Numbered from the stretch's first letter, positions 17,267 to 27,012 are shown. The stretch: 38,084 nucleotides of DNA from an uncultured Lactobacillus sp. (GCA_947641735.1 CANRQR010000011.1:1-38084); one strand, 5' to 3'. The notes: generated from the letters alone by a model not told the origin. Made by a program: numbers and translations.

Positions 17267-17635
17267 CTACTTTTCCTCAATTTCCGTCTCTTCGCTCGAT
17301 AAGACCTTGGCTAACCTTAAAACATGAATAAGATTCTTTTTGGTTCGTCCCATATCAAAATCTCGTGCATAAGGTCGAGCTATTACTAAAAAGTCTAAAT
17401 CAGGCCTTATCTCTGGCTTAAGTTCTGTCAGTGTAGCACGAATGAACCGTTTGAGGCGATTACGTGCTACCGCCGTATGACCTACTTTTTTCCCAACAGA
17501 AATTCCAACGCGAAAATGCTTTTGATTTTCTTTGGGTAAGGTATAGACAACAAAGCCGCGATTAGCCATTGACTGTCCTTCTTTAAAAACTTTTTGAAAG
17601 TCTCTCTCAGTTTTTACACGGTAGCTTTTTCTCAA
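17267..17635 (-). CDS. rnpA: Ribonuclease P protein component
   Basis: Basic protein subunit of RNase P that helps the RNA subunit trim 5' leaders of pre-tRNAs. At 122 residues it has the family length. It opens [19 protein letters not shown] and carries the RNR-type signature as [20 protein letters not shown], the conserved RNA-contacting helix. The start codon is TTG with AAGGA 9 bases upstream; a nearby ATG is out of frame. It lies between rpmH and yidC, the canonical Firmicute order. A hairpin terminator after rpmH should reduce read-through, so rnpA would be expressed well below L34. Confidence 0.95.
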   Translation of the reverse strand: MRKSYRVKTERDFQKVFKEGQSMANRGFVVYTLPKENQKHFRVGISVGKKVGHTAVARNRLKRFIRATLTELKPEIRPDLDFLVIARPYARDFDMGRTKKNLIHVLRLAKVLSSEETEIEEK

Positions 17636-17657
17636 TCTGGTTCATCCTTACTTAAAT

Positions 17658-17682
17658 TAAAAAAACCACTGAGCTTCAGTGG
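17658..17682 (-). terminator. Hairpin terminator between rpmH and rnpA
   Basis: CCACTGA/TCAGTGG, a 7-bp perfect stem with a 3-base loop, followed on the minus strand by seven T. The stem begins 1 base after the rpmH stop codon, so terminating ribosomes could affect its folding. Confidence 0.8.
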
Positions 17683-17683
17683 C

Positions 17684-17824
17684 TTAAGCAGATAAGACTT
17701 TTCTACCCTTTTTACGGCGTCTTGCTAAAACCTTACGGCCGTTTGCTGTAGCCATACGCTTCATAAAACCGTGAACGCGTGAACGGTGACGCTTCTTAGG
17801 TTGGTAAGTTCTCTTAGTTGACAT
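17684..17824 (-). CDS. rpmH: 50S ribosomal protein L34
   Basis: A 46-residue, very basic protein of the large subunit. It reads [20 protein letters not shown], then [20 protein letters not shown], ending RKVLSA, which is unmistakable L34. GGAGG lies upstream of the ATG. Its stop codon directly abuts a terminator hairpin. It is the first gene of the leftward rpmH-rnpA-yidC unit that starts at the edge of oriC. Confidence 0.97.
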   Translation of the reverse strand: MSTKRTYQPKKRHRSRVHGFMKRMATANGRKVLARRRKKGRKVLSA

Positions 17825-17874
17825 TAATGTTGCACCTCCGTTTTTCAATGCTTAATAAGCACAATTTCTAAGAT

Positions 17875-17903
17875 AGAATAGCATATTTAAACAAAAAAAC
17901 CAA
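17875..17903 (-). promoter_or_regulatory. Promoter of rpmH-rnpA-yidC
   Basis: Minus-strand TTGGTT (17898-17903), a 17-base spacer and TATTCT (17875-17880) with an upstream TGC (extended -10). The leader contains a small TGCTTA/TAAGCA hairpin. Confidence 0.55.
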
Positions 17904-17965
17904 GTCCTTATCAAAATTTTCCTGAAAAGAAAAGTGTTTTTAAAAGATTTTTCTAGTTTCAATTT

Positions 17966-18286
17966 TGTGGATATCTTTATTTTGTTTTTTCTATCTATTT
18001 TTATCAACAGCATAATTCTCAAAGTTATGCACAATTCACACCCTGTTTAGAATATAATAAACACCTTGTGTATAATCTAATAAAAAGATATTCAAACACT
18101 GATTTATAGCATAATAAAGTCCCACAAGATGCTGTGGATAATTATTTTATGAAATTTTATTTCAAGTCCTAGTGGATTTTTATCTTTTTATTTTCCACAG
18201 TACTGTGTATATGTTAGTTTCTTTTATTACTTGTGGAAAACTTTTTTAATTCATGCTAAACTTATTTTGACTTATTCTGTGGATAA
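17966..18286. other. oriC: oriC part 1: DnaA-box cluster upstream of dnaA
   Basis: Nine DnaA-box candidates lie in 320 AT-rich bases. Exact matches to TTATNCACA are at 18025-18033 (+), 18067-18075 (-), 18133-18141 (-) and 18278-18286 (-). One-mismatch sites are at 17966-17974 (-), 18001-18009 (+), 18191-18199 (+), 18204-18212 (-) and 18232-18240 (-). The last exact box is 10 bases from the dnaA ribosome-binding site, so DnaA probably also represses its own gene. No other gene is seen between rpmH and dnaA. Confidence 0.92.
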
Positions 18287-18308
18287 TACAGTATTTGGAG
18301 GAATTTTT

Positions 18309-19673
18309 TTGTTTGATCTAGATAAATTTTGGCAATTTTTTAATGCTGAGATGAAAAAAAGCTACAGCACAGTTGCCTATAATGCTTGGTTTAAAAATAC
18401 TAAACCTATTTCCTTTAATAAAAAGACAAAAGAAATGATAATTGCTGTTGAATCTCCTGTTGCAAAAGGATATTGGGAAAAGAATTTAGCATCACAATTA
18501 ATCCAGGAAGCTTACGCTTATGCGGATATGGAAATTCAACCTAAGTTCGAAGTTGCTGGTAAAGAAGGTCCTGAACGTTTAGTTACACCAAAACCGAGAA
18601 TTAAAACTAATCAAGAAATATTAGAAGATCGTCGTAATGAATTTGCTCAAGATCTTCAATTAAATAGTAAGTATACCTTTGACACATTTGTTCAAGGTGA
18701 GGGAAATAAACTTGCTGCCGGGGCAGCTTTAGCCGTAGCAGATAATCCAGGTAGTTTCTATAATCCTTTATTTATTTTTGGTGGAGTTGGTTTAGGTAAA
18801 ACTCACCTAATGCAAGCTATTGGACACCAAATGCTCGCTGAAAAGCCACATGCAAAAGTGGTCTATATTCAAAGCGAGACCTTTGTAAATGACTTTATTA
18901 ATTCAATAAAAAATAAAACTCAAGCTGAATTTCGTAATAAATATAGGAACTGTGATCTCTTACTAGTAGATGATATTCAATTCTTTTCTAAAAAAGAGGG
19001 AATTCAAGAAGAGTTCTTCCATACCTTTGAAACTCTTTATAATGATCAAAAACAAATTGTAATGACTAGTGATCGTCTACCAACTGAAATTCCTGAATTA
19101 TCAGAACGTTTAGTCTCTCGGTTTGCATGGGGACTACAAGTAGAAATTACACCGCCTGATTTAGAAACTAGAATCGCAATTTTACGTAAAAAAGCCGAAA
19201 CTGATGGGTTGTCAATCGATGACAGTACGCTTGACTACATTGCTTCACAAGTTGATACCAACATTCGAGAACTTGAGGGAGCCTTAGTTAAGGTCCAAGC
19301 TCATGCCACTATTGAACGAGAAGATATTAACGTTGATCTAGCTAAAGAAGCTTTGGCCGATTTAAAACTTGTACAAAAAAATAGAGGACTTCAGATTTCG
19401 AAAATTCAAGAGGTTGTTGCAAACTATTTCCAAACTTCAACCACTGAATTAAAAGGAAAAAAGCGAGTTAAGCAAATTGTCGTTCCCCGCCAAATTGCAA
19501 TGTATCTTTCACGTGAGTTAACAGATTCTAGTTTGCCAAAAATTGGTCAAGAATTTGGTGGCAAAGATCATACAACAGTTATGCATGCCTGCGATAAAAT
19601 TTCTCGTGCTCTAAAAACAGATGCTGAAATTAAAGCAGCTGTCTATGATTTGAAAGCCATGCTAGAACACTAA
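18309..19673 (+). CDS. dnaA: Chromosomal replication initiator DnaA
   Basis: AAA+ initiator that binds DnaA boxes and opens the origin. The 454 residues comprise domain I (DLDKFWQFFNAEMKKS), a short linker domain II, the AAA+ core with Walker A GGVGLGKTH (about 158-166), Walker B LLLVDDIQFF (220s) and ERLVSRFAWG (sensor and arginine-finger region), and domain IV with the DnaA signature GGKDHTTVMHA. Start: the frame opens earlier at 18231, but GGAGG (18297-18301) is 7 bases from the TTG at 18309, and the extension would run through the last DnaA box. A TTG start with overlapping boxes suggests modest, autoregulated expression. A DnaA-box and unwinding region follows before dnaN. Confidence 0.97.
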   Translation: MFDLDKFWQFFNAEMKKSYSTVAYNAWFKNTKPISFNKKTKEMIIAVESPVAKGYWEKNLASQLIQEAYAYADMEIQPKFEVAGKEGPERLVTPKPRIKTNQEILEDRRNEFAQDLQLNSKYTFDTFVQGEGNKLAAGAALAVADNPGSFYNPLFIFGGVGLGKTHLMQAIGHQMLAEKPHAKVVYIQSETFVNDFINSIKNKTQAEFRNKYRNCDLLLVDDIQFFSKKEGIQEEFFHTFETLYNDQKQIVMTSDRLPTEIPELSERLVSRFAWGLQVEITPPDLETRIAILRKKAETDGLSIDDSTLDYIASQVDTNIRELEGALVKVQAHATIEREDINVDLAKEALADLKLVQKNRGLQISKIQEVVANYFQTSTTELKGKKRVKQIVVPRQIAMYLSRELTDSSLPKIGQEFGGKDHTTVMHACDKISRALKTDAEIKAAVYDLKAMLEH

Positions 19674-19685
19674 AAGTTAATAACA

Positions 19686-19820
19686 TGTGGATAACTTTTG
19701 CTTTTGTCCACATTTGTTAAACAGACAAAAGTCCGTTTTATTCAGGTGTTTGTCTACTTTCCCACAGATTCCACTGGCCCTACTACTACTTCTAAGTATT
19801 TAAATATATAATTAAATAAA
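19686..19820. other. oriC: oriC part 2: DnaA boxes, DnaA-trio-like track and AT-rich unwinding region
   Basis: The dnaA-dnaN gap holds an exact DnaA box (TGTGGATAA, 19686-19694), a one-mismatch box (TTGTCCACA, 19704-19712) and a weaker TTTCCCACA (19758-19766). Then comes a GC-rich bridge, and the trinucleotide track CTA-CTA-CTA-CTT-CTA at 19780-19794 running into TATTTAAATATATAATTA. The order (box, GC patch, CTA trios, AT-rich tract) is that of the B. subtilis unwinding system, where DnaA loads on single-stranded trios. An inverted repeat CTTTTGTC/GACAAAAG (19701-19708 and 19723-19730) overlaps the second box. Confidence 0.85.
19714..19742 (+). promoter_or_regulatory. Possible dnaN promoter
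   Basis: TTGTTA (19714-19719), a 17-base spacer and TTTATT (19737-19742). Each hexamer matches four of six consensus positions. It lies within oriC, 110 bases before dnaN. Confidence 0.35.
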
Positions 19821-19853
19821 ACAAAGTACATAAAACTTCACAGGAGGTAAACG

Positions 19854-20984
19854 ATGCAGTTTACAATTAATCGTAATTTATTCCTCGAAAACCTAAATAA
19901 TGCTATGCGTGCAATTTCTTCACGTGCTACTATTCCAATATTAAGTGGTATAAAACTTACCCTTACCGATGAAATGCTTACTTTAACCGGTAGTGATACT
20001 GACATTTCTATTGAAATTCAAATCCCAGTAAACGATGATTTAATTGTCCAATCTACGGGATCGATCGTTTTACCAGCACGATTTTTCAGTGAAATTGTAA
20101 AAAAATTACCAGGTAAAGATTTTTCATTTGAAGTAAAAGAAAGTTTTCAAACAAAAATTGTTTCTGAAAATACCGAATTCATGATTAACGGTTTAGACGC
20201 AAACAATTATCCACACTTACCAGAAATTTCTACTGATGCATCATTCAAAATTTCTGGTAAAACATTTAGAGAAATTATTAACGAAACTGTTTTTGCAGTC
20301 GCTACTCAAGAAAGTCGTCCAACTTTAACTGGTGTTAACTTTATCTTCAACAATTCATCAATTAAAGCAGTTGCTACTGACAGTCACCGACTATCTCAAC
20401 GTCAAATTTCTCTAGAAAATGGTCCTCAAACAAGTACTGACTTAATTATTCCTGGAAAGAGCTTAGTAGAATTATCCCGAATTATCGGAGAAAGTGATCC
20501 TGAAATCACAGTAAATCCTGGTGAAAACCAAGTTTTATTTGAAGTTGGAAACATTACGTTCTATTCACGTTTACTTGATGGACAATATCCAGACACTGAT
20601 CGTTTAATTCCAACTGAATCTACAACATCAGTTGAATTTGAATTACCAGTTTTAGCTCGTTCTCTCGAACGTGCCAGTCTTCTTACTCACGAAAGCCGTA
20701 ATAATGTGGTTAAGATGACTCTTGATGTTCAAAATCAATTAGTTAAACTCCAAGGTGATTCACCGGAAATAGGAAATGTGGAAGAAGAAATTGGCTTTAA
20801 GAATCTTGAAGGAGATGGCTTAACTATTTCCTTCAATCCTGATTATCTAAGAGAAGCTTTACGTGCCTCTATTACTGATTCCATTATTATGAACTTTACC
20901 CAGCCGCTAAGACCATTTACAGTGATACCGGCAAAACAAGATGTTAATTTCACTCAATTAATCACGCCAGTTAGAACATTTTAA
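19854..20984 (+). CDS. dnaN: DNA polymerase III beta subunit (sliding clamp)
   Basis: Ring-shaped processivity clamp that tethers polymerase and other factors to DNA. The 376 residues contain three repeated clamp domains. The start reads MQFTINRNLFLENLNNAMRA, followed by SRATIPILSGIKL, NYPHLPE, the TDSHRLSQRQ loop and GQYPDTDRLIP. The C-terminus (DVNFTQLITPVRTF) has the consensus ending of the family. AGGAGG lies 6 bases before the ATG. It follows the oriC unwinding region and is closed by a strong terminator, so the yaaA-recF-gyrase genes need their own promoter, which is present. Confidence 0.97.
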   Translation: MQFTINRNLFLENLNNAMRAISSRATIPILSGIKLTLTDEMLTLTGSDTDISIEIQIPVNDDLIVQSTGSIVLPARFFSEIVKKLPGKDFSFEVKESFQTKIVSENTEFMINGLDANNYPHLPEISTDASFKISGKTFREIINETVFAVATQESRPTLTGVNFIFNNSSIKAVATDSHRLSQRQISLENGPQTSTDLIIPGKSLVELSRIIGESDPEITVNPGENQVLFEVGNITFYSRLLDGQYPDTDRLIPTESTTSVEFELPVLARSLERASLLTHESRNNVVKMTLDVQNQLVKLQGDSPEIGNVEEEIGFKNLEGDGLTISFNPDYLREALRASITDSIIMNFTQPLRPFTVIPAKQDVNFTQLITPVRTF

Positions 20985-20990
20985 TTTATA

Positions 20991-21019
20991 AAAAGAGCTA
21001 CAAAAGTAGCTCTTTTTTT
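20991..21019 (+). terminator. Terminator of dnaN
   Basis: AAAAGAGCTAC/GTAGCTCTTTT, an 11-bp perfect stem with an AAAA loop, then more T. Strong and 6 bases past the stop. Confidence 0.9.
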
Positions 21020-21136
21020 CTTGCATTGTATTTAAAAGCTAAATTTAGGCTGATTAAGCGAATTTTCATCCAGTTAAGTATAGTCATATTAAATTGGAAT
21101 AAAGCGGCTTAAAAAAGGCTACAATACGTCATAAAA

Positions 21137-21165
21137 TTGAATTTCACATAAAAAAACGGTATAAT
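21137..21165 (+). promoter_or_regulatory. Promoter of yaaA-recF-gyrB-gyrA
   Basis: TTGAAT (21137-21142), a 17-base spacer and a perfect TATAAT (21160-21165), 30 bases before the yaaA start. It is the best-looking promoter in the window. Confidence 0.8.
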
Positions 21166-21195
21166 GACTAGGTATGACAAGGTAAATGGGGTGAT

Positions 21196-21411
21196 ATTAT
21201 CAAAAAATTCACAATTAAGGGAGAATATATTACGCTGGCTCAGTTTTTAAAAGAAGAGAGTGTGATATCTTCTGGTGGTCAAGCTAAATGGTATCTAAAA
21301 GAAAATCCTGTTAAGTTGAACGGTGAAGTAGAAGATCGCCGTGGAAAGAAAATACATCCTGGAGATGTACTGAACTTGGCTGGAGAAGAGTATGAATTTA
21401 TTTCAGAGTAG
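21196..21411 (+). CDS. yaaA: S4-domain RNA-binding protein YaaA (RecF-associated), ATT/ATC start
   Basis: Small S4-like RNA-binding protein always found between dnaN and recF in Firmicutes; linked to ribosome biogenesis. The frame has the family core ITLAQFLKEE, SSGGQAKWYLKE, VKLNGEVEDRRGKKI and HPGDVL. No ATG, GTG or TTG start exists. An in-frame TGA is at 21175, and the first ordinary start codon (a GTG) would delete the N-terminal third of the domain. GGGGTGAT, complementary to the 16S 3' end, directly precedes ATT (21196) and ATC (21199). From ATT the protein has 71 residues, the length of B. subtilis YaaA. The use of a rare start codon is inferred from the lack of alternatives. The recF start follows 3 bases after the stop, so translation is probably coupled. 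Confidence 0.85.
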   Translation: MIKKFTIKGEYITLAQFLKEESVISSGGQAKWYLKENPVKLNGEVEDRRGKKIHPGDVLNLAGEEYEFISE

Positions 21412-21414
21412 CCG

Positions 21415-22539
21415 ATGTATCTTGCAAACTTTGAATTGAAAGATTTTAGAAATTTTGAAGAACTAAAGATAAATTTTGACCCTCATGTAAATATTTTTAT
21501 TGGTCCAAACGCCCAAGGAAAAACTAATTTACTTGAGGCGATTTATTTTTTGGCTCTAACTCGATCTCATCGAACAAATAGCGATAAAGAATTAATTCGT
21601 TTTGGAAGTAAATTTGCGGGCTTACAAGGAAAAGTTCATAAAAGTCAATTAGAAGTAGAGTTAAAATTACGTTTAACACCAAACGGAAAAAAAGCTTGGG
21701 TAAATAGACTCGAGCAAAAGAAGCTTTCCGCTTATGTAGGACAAATGAATGCAATTTTGTTTTCTCCCGAAGACCTAGCCCTGGTTAAAGGAGCTCCATC
21801 AATTAGAAGACGTTTTATGGACTTAGAGTTTGGGCAAATTAATTCAGAATATCTATATTTTTTAAGTCAGTATCGTCAGGTACTGCAACAAAGAAACAAT
21901 TACTTAAAGCAATTGAGCATAAAAAAGGCAAATGATTTAGTTTTTTTAGATGTCTTGTCAGATCAGCTTGCAGGAATTGCAGCGGAGATAATTTCTAGAA
22001 GAATCAAATATATTAAAAAACTTAATTCATATGCTCAAAGTGCTCATAGTGAGATTAGTGGTCAAGCTGAAAAATTACAGATTTTTTATCGTCCATCAGT
22101 TAAGGAAATTACCCCAGATGATGATGTAGAGACCATTTATCAAAAAGTTATTACTAGTTATAAAAAAAATCGTCCTAATGAAATTCGAAAGGGGACTACT
22201 TTGAGTGGACCTCATCGAGATGACTTGGATTTTTTGATTAACGATAAAAATGCCCATGATTTTGCATCTCAGGGACAGCAACGGACGATTTCTTTAAGTG
22301 TAAAGTTGGCTGAAATTCAATTAGTACATGAACTGACACAAGAGTATCCAATTTTACTTTTAGATGATGTAATGAGCGAATTAGATCATCGAAGACAAAG
22401 TAGTTTACTAAATTATATTCATGGAAAAACGCAAACTTTTATCACAACAACAGATTTAGAAGGTATTTCTTGGGAAATCGTGAAAGAACCTAAGGTCTAT
22501 CACATTTCTGCTGGAACGATCAGTACAAAGGAGAGTTAA
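21415..22539 (+). CDS. recF: DNA replication and repair protein RecF
   Basis: SMC-like ATPase that helps load RecA at single-strand gaps with RecO and RecR. The 374 residues begin [16 protein letters not shown]. Walker A is [13 protein letters not shown], the ABC-type signature lies in [13 protein letters not shown] followed by SQGQQRT, and Walker B with the D-loop is [11 protein letters not shown]. There is no strong ribosome-binding site: the start is 3 bases past the yaaA stop, so it depends on coupling. The stop directly abuts the gyrB ATG. It belongs to the yaaA-recF-gyrB-gyrA unit. Confidence 0.96.
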   Translation: MYLANFELKDFRNFEELKINFDPHVNIFIGPNAQGKTNLLEAIYFLALTRSHRTNSDKELIRFGSKFAGLQGKVHKSQLEVELKLRLTPNGKKAWVNRLEQKKLSAYVGQMNAILFSPEDLALVKGAPSIRRRFMDLEFGQINSEYLYFLSQYRQVLQQRNNYLKQLSIKKANDLVFLDVLSDQLAGIAAEIISRRIKYIKKLNSYAQSAHSEISGQAEKLQIFYRPSVKEITPDDDVETIYQKVITSYKKNRPNEIRKGTTLSGPHRDDLDFLINDKNAHDFASQGQQRTISLSVKLAEIQLVHELTQEYPILLLDDVMSELDHRRQSSLLNYIHGKTQTFITTTDLEGISWEIVKEPKVYHISAGTISTKES

Positions 22540-24507
22540 ATGGCAGAAGATAAGAGCAAGGCAGCATTAAATAAAGCTAAAGATTTTGAAAAGCGTGCTG
22601 ATACTTATAACGCAAGTCAAATTCAAGTTCTAGGCGGACTTGAAGCAGTTAGAAAGCGCCCAGGTATGTACATTGGCTCAACTAGTAGCCAAGGCTTACA
22701 CCACCTTGTTTGGGAAATTATTGATAATAGTATTGACGAACGATTAGCAGGATTTGCGACCAAGATTGAAATTACTGTTAATGAAGATGGCAGTGTTACA
22801 GTCCAAGATGATGGACGTGGTATTCCGGTTGATATTCAAGCTAAAACAGGTCGTCCAGCCCTAGAAACTGTATTTACTGTTTTGCATGCTGGTGGTAAAT
22901 TCGGCGGTGGCGGATATAAAGTATCTGGTGGTCTTCACGGTGTTGGTGCTTCTGTAGTAAACGCCCTCTCAACTAAACTTGAGGTTACTGTTATGAGGGA
23001 TGGAAAGAAATATGCAATTTCTTTTGATCATGGCCGTGTAGTAGGAGAAATGAAGCAAGTGGGAACTGTACCTCTTGAAGAACATGGAACAATCGTTCGT
23101 TTCTATCCTGATCCAGATATTTTTACAGAAACTACAACTTTCGACGATAAAATTTTAAAGAACAGAATTCGTGAACTTGCTTTCTTAAACAAGGGCTTAA
23201 AATTAACCTTTACCGATAAGCGTAAAGAAAGTGCTGAAACTGATGTTTACCACTTTGAAGGTGGAATCAAAGAATACGTTGCCTTTTTAAACAAAGGTCA
23301 AGAAGTGTTATTTGATGAACCAATCTATGTTGAAGGTAATTATGAAGGTATTGATGTTGAAGTTGCATTGCAATACACCAATGGCTATAAAACCACTTTA
23401 ATGACCTTTGCAAACAATATTCACACCTATGAAGGTGGGATGCACGAAGCTGGTTTTAAGACTGCTCTAACTCGTGTAGTTAACGATTATGCTCATAAGG
23501 CTAAAATCTTAAAAGATAAAGATGACAACTTATCTGGTGAGGATATTCGTGAAGGAATTACGGCAGTTGTATCGGTTAAGCACCCTAATCCTCAGTTTGA
23601 AGGTCAGACTAAGACTAAGCTTGGAAACTCAGATGCTAGAACTGCAGTGGACCGAGCATTTTCAGAAACGTTTAGTCGTTTCTTAATGGAAAATCCTTCT
23701 GTTGGTCGTAAGATTGTTGAAAAAGGACAACTTGCTGAAAGAGCTAGAACTGCTGCTAAGCGTGCACGTGAAGTTACCCGTAAGAAATCAGGACTTGAAA
23801 TTGCTAACTTGCCAGGGAAATTAGCTGACAATACCAGTAATGACCCAAGTATTTCAGAGTTATTTATCGTTGAGGGTAACTCTGCCGGTGGATCTGCAAA
23901 GCAAGGACGTTCTCGTTTAACCCAGGCAATTTTGCCAATTAGAGGTAAGATCTTGAACGTTGAAAAGGCATCAATGGATAGAATTCTTGCTAACCAAGAA
24001 ATTAGATCCCTCTTTACCGCTTTAGGTACAGGATTTGGTGCTGATTTTGACGTTTCAAAGGCAAGATACCATAAATTGATCATCATGACAGATGCCGATG
24101 TCGATGGTGCTCACATTAGAACTCTGCTTTTGACTCTCTTTTACAACTACATGCGTCCAATGATCGAAAAAGGGTATGTTTATATCGCTCGTCCACCTCT
24201 ATATCAAGTTCGCCAAGGTAAGGTAGAGAAATATCTCGATACCGACGAAGAATTGCATGATTACTTAGGTACCTTGCAACCAAGTCCTAAACCAATTGTT
24301 CAACGTTATAAGGGACTAGGAGAAATGGATCCAGAACAACTATGGGAAACTACAATGAATCCAGAAAATCGTCGGTTAGATCGAGTAAGTCCTGAATATG
24401 CGGAAGATGCTGACAAGATATTTGACCTCTTGATGGGTAATGAAGTAGGTCCAAGACGAGAATTTATTGAAAAGAACGCTAAATACGTTGAGAATTTAGA
24501 TGCTTAG
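22540..24507 (+). CDS. gyrB: DNA gyrase subunit B
   Basis: ATPase subunit of the A2B2 enzyme that introduces negative supercoils. The 655 residues show the GHKL ATPase start ([19 protein letters not shown]), the Asn/Asp ATP site (EIIDNSIDE), GRGIPVD and [15 protein letters not shown]. The TOPRIM domain has [13 protein letters not shown] and the metal-binding [12 protein letters not shown], and the tail has [25 protein letters not shown] lies within the recF end, and gyrB starts on the base after the recF stop. gyrA follows 10 bases later, giving balanced subunit synthesis. Confidence 0.97.
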   Translation: MAEDKSKAALNKAKDFEKRADTYNASQIQVLGGLEAVRKRPGMYIGSTSSQGLHHLVWEIIDNSIDERLAGFATKIEITVNEDGSVTVQDDGRGIPVDIQAKTGRPALETVFTVLHAGGKFGGGGYKVSGGLHGVGASVVNALSTKLEVTVMRDGKKYAISFDHGRVVGEMKQVGTVPLEEHGTIVRFYPDPDIFTETTTFDDKILKNRIRELAFLNKGLKLTFTDKRKESAETDVYHFEGGIKEYVAFLNKGQEVLFDEPIYVEGNYEGIDVEVALQYTNGYKTTLMTFANNIHTYEGGMHEAGFKTALTRVVNDYAHKAKILKDKDDNLSGEDIREGITAVVSVKHPNPQFEGQTKTKLGNSDARTAVDRAFSETFSRFLMENPSVGRKIVEKGQLAERARTAAKRAREVTRKKSGLEIANLPGKLADNTSNDPSISELFIVEGNSAGGSAKQGRSRLTQAILPIRGKILNVEKASMDRILANQEIRSLFTALGTGFGADFDVSKARYHKLIIMTDADVDGAHIRTLLLTLFYNYMRPMIEKGYVYIARPPLYQVRQGKVEKYLDTDEELHDYLGTLQPSPKPIVQRYKGLGEMDPEQLWETTMNPENRRLDRVSPEYAEDADKIFDLLMGNEVGPRREFIEKNAKYVENLDA

Positions 24508-24517
24508 GAGGCTTTAG

Positions 24518-27007
24518 ATGGCTAACGAAAATCAACCCCAAGATCATAGAATACGTAATGTTGATTTAACCCATACGATGCGTAGCTCATTCTTAGACTA
24601 TGCAATGTCAGTTATTGTGGCTCGTGCCCTACCTGACGTTCGTGATGGTCTAAAGCCTGTACAGCGTCGTATTCTTTACGGAATGCATGAATTAGGTGTT
24701 ACGCCAGACAAGCAATATAAAAAGAGTGCCAGAATTGTCGGTGAAGTTATGGGTAAATTCCACCCACATGGTGACTCTTCAATTTATCTAGCTATGGCTC
24801 ACATGGCTCAAGATTTCTCATATCGCTATATGTTAGTTGATGGACACGGAAATTTTGGTTCTGTCGATGGGGATGAGCCAGCCGCAATGCGTTATACTGA
24901 GGCAAAAATGAGTAAAATTGCGGTTGAAATGCTTCGTGATATCAATAAAGAAACTATTGATTGGCAACGTAACTATGACGATACTGAAAATGAACCTGCA
25001 GTTTTACCAGCTAGAATTCCTAATTTATTAGTAAATGGTGCTAGTGGTATTGCTGTTGGTATGACTACTAATATCCCACCGCATAACTTGTCTGAAGTAA
25101 TTCGCGGTATTCACATGTTAATGGATAACCCTGACGTTACAACTAAGGATTTGATGAAGGTAATACCTGGCCCTGATTTTCCAACTGGTGGTATTGTAAT
25201 GGGACGCGGCGGAATTTATCGTGCTTACGAGACTGGAAAAGGAAATATTATTGTTCGTGCTAAAACCAATATTGAAACTGAAAAAAGTGGCCGTGAACGA
25301 ATTGTAGTAAGTGAGTTACCTTACTTAGTAAATAAGGCTGAATTGGTTAAGAAAATCGCTGACCTAGCTCGTGAAAAAGTTATTGATGGCATTACTGGGG
25401 TTCGTGATGAATCTGACCAGACAGGTATGAGAATTACCATTGATATTCGTAGGGATGCAAGTGCAAGTGTGGTTTTGAATAATTTATTTAAAGAAACCCA
25501 AATGCAAGCAAACTTTGGAATGAATATGGTTGCTATTGTCAATGGAGCTCCTCATTTCCTAACTTTGAAACAAATGCTTGAATACTATCTTCACCACCAA
25601 GAAGATGTTATTACTCGCAGAACTAAGTTTGATTTGAAGAAGGCAGAAGCTAGAGCGCATATTTTAGCTGGATTAAGAATTGCCTTAGACCACATTGATG
25701 AAATCATTAAGATTATTCGTGGTTCACAAAATAGTGATATAGCTAAAGCACAATTGATCCAAAACTTTGGTTTAGACGATCGTCAATCTCAAGCTATTTT
25801 GGATATGCGTTTAGTTCGTTTAACTGGCTTGGAGCGAGACAAGATTGAAGCTGAATATCAAGATCTACAAGCTAAAATTGCAGACTACAGAGATATTCTT
25901 GCTAAACCTGAACGAATTGATCAGATTATTTATAATGAATTGCTTGATATTCAGAAGCGCTTTGGTGATGATCGTCGTACTAAGATTGCCGAAGGTGAAG
26001 CAGTTTCAATTGAAGACGAAGATTTGATCGAACAAAAGGACGTACTCTTAACTTTAACTCATAACGGTTATATTAAACGTATGCCAGCTGATGAATTTAA
26101 AGTACAAAACCGTGGTGGACGCGGAATAAAGGGTATGGGAGTTCAAGATGATGACTTTATTAATCATTTGATCTTCTCAAGTACTCATGACTTTTTGTTA
26201 TTCTTTACCAATTTAGGAAAAGTATACTCAAAGAAGGCCTATGAAATTCCAGAATTTGGTAGAAATGCTAAAGGTTTACCAATCGTTAACTTATTAGAGC
26301 TTGATAAGGGTGAAAAGATCCAAGCTGTAATTAATGTTCCTGAAGGTGCAGATGATAATTATCTCTTCTTTGTAACTAAGATGGGAACAGTAAAACGTAC
26401 TAAAGTTAGTGAATTCCAAAACATTCGTCGTAGTGGCTTAATTGCTCTTACTCTTCGCGACCAGGATGAATTGAACAATGTTTTGACTACTGATGGTAAG
26501 CAAAATATTTTGATTGGTACGCACTTAGGCTATGCAGTAACTTTCAATGAAAAAGATGTTCGTTCAATGGGAAGAACAGCAGCTGGTGTACGTGGAATCA
26601 ATTTAAGAGACCATGACTATGTTGTTGGATCTGATATTTTGAAACCTGATTCAGAAGTATTAGTAATTTCTGAAAAGGGATACGGAAAACGAACTGCAGC
26701 ATCTGAATATCCAGTTAAGGGACGTGGTGGTAAAGGAATTAAAACTGCCAATATAACTGAGAAGAATGGACCTTTAGCTGGTGTAACTGTAGTAAATGGC
26801 GATGAAGATATTATGCTAATTACTAGTGCAGGTGTTATGATTCGTTTTGATGTAGATGATGTTTCTCAAACTGGTCGTGCTACTTTAGGTGTACGTTTAA
26901 TTAAGGTTGATGACGGAGCACAGGTTGCAAGCATTACGGCAGTGCCTAAGGCTAGTGAAGAGGATGAAGAATCATCTGATGAAAAAGACTCAGTAGAAGA
27001 AAATTAA
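24518..27007 (+). CDS. gyrA: DNA gyrase subunit A
   Basis: Breakage-reunion subunit of gyrase. The 829 residues have the active-site Tyr126 in AAMRYTEAK, the GyrA-box as QNRGGRG (distinguishing it from ParC), a six-bladed C-terminal wrapping domain and an acidic tail ([12 protein letters not shown]). In the quinolone-resistance region the sequence is [12 protein letters not shown]. Ser87 (E. coli Ser83) is kept, but the position of E. coli Asp87 is Leu91 (CTA at 24788-24790) instead of the usual Asp or Glu. AGGAGG precedes the ATG. It is the last gene of the unit, followed by a long hairpin. Confidence 0.97.
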   Translation: MANENQPQDHRIRNVDLTHTMRSSFLDYAMSVIVARALPDVRDGLKPVQRRILYGMHELGVTPDKQYKKSARIVGEVMGKFHPHGDSSIYLAMAHMAQDFSYRYMLVDGHGNFGSVDGDEPAAMRYTEAKMSKIAVEMLRDINKETIDWQRNYDDTENEPAVLPARIPNLLVNGASGIAVGMTTNIPPHNLSEVIRGIHMLMDNPDVTTKDLMKVIPGPDFPTGGIVMGRGGIYRAYETGKGNIIVRAKTNIETEKSGRERIVVSELPYLVNKAELVKKIADLAREKVIDGITGVRDESDQTGMRITIDIRRDASASVVLNNLFKETQMQANFGMNMVAIVNGAPHFLTLKQMLEYYLHHQEDVITRRTKFDLKKAEARAHILAGLRIALDHIDEIIKIIRGSQNSDIAKAQLIQNFGLDDRQSQAILDMRLVRLTGLERDKIEAEYQDLQAKIADYRDILAKPERIDQIIYNELLDIQKRFGDDRRTKIAEGEAVSIEDEDLIEQKDVLLTLTHNGYIKRMPADEFKVQNRGGRGIKGMGVQDDDFINHLIFSSTHDFLLFFTNLGKVYSKKAYEIPEFGRNAKGLPIVNLLELDKGEKIQAVINVPEGADDNYLFFVTKMGTVKRTKVSEFQNIRRSGLIALTLRDQDELNNVLTTDGKQNILIGTHLGYAVTFNEKDVRSMGRTAAGVRGINLRDHDYVVGSDILKPDSEVLVISEKGYGKRTAASEYPVKGRGGKGIKTANITEKNGPLAGVTVVNGDEDIMLITSAGVMIRFDVDDVSQTGRATLGVRLIKVDDGAQVASITAVPKASEEDEESSDEKDSVEEN

Positions 27008-27012
27008 TAAAT

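Noticed and set aside
17852-18034. 60-codon minus-strand frame in oriC
   Set aside because: Lies over the rpmH promoter and DnaA boxes, with no plausible start signal; Lys/Ile/Phe-rich noise.
19505-19522. CTTTCACGTGAG in dnaA, resembling parS
   Set aside because: Only 12 of 16 positions match and the right half-site is broken; explained by the coding sequence.
23604-24086. 160-codon minus-strand frame opposite gyrB
   Set aside because: Shadow of gyrB; no ribosome-binding site and no recognisable protein.
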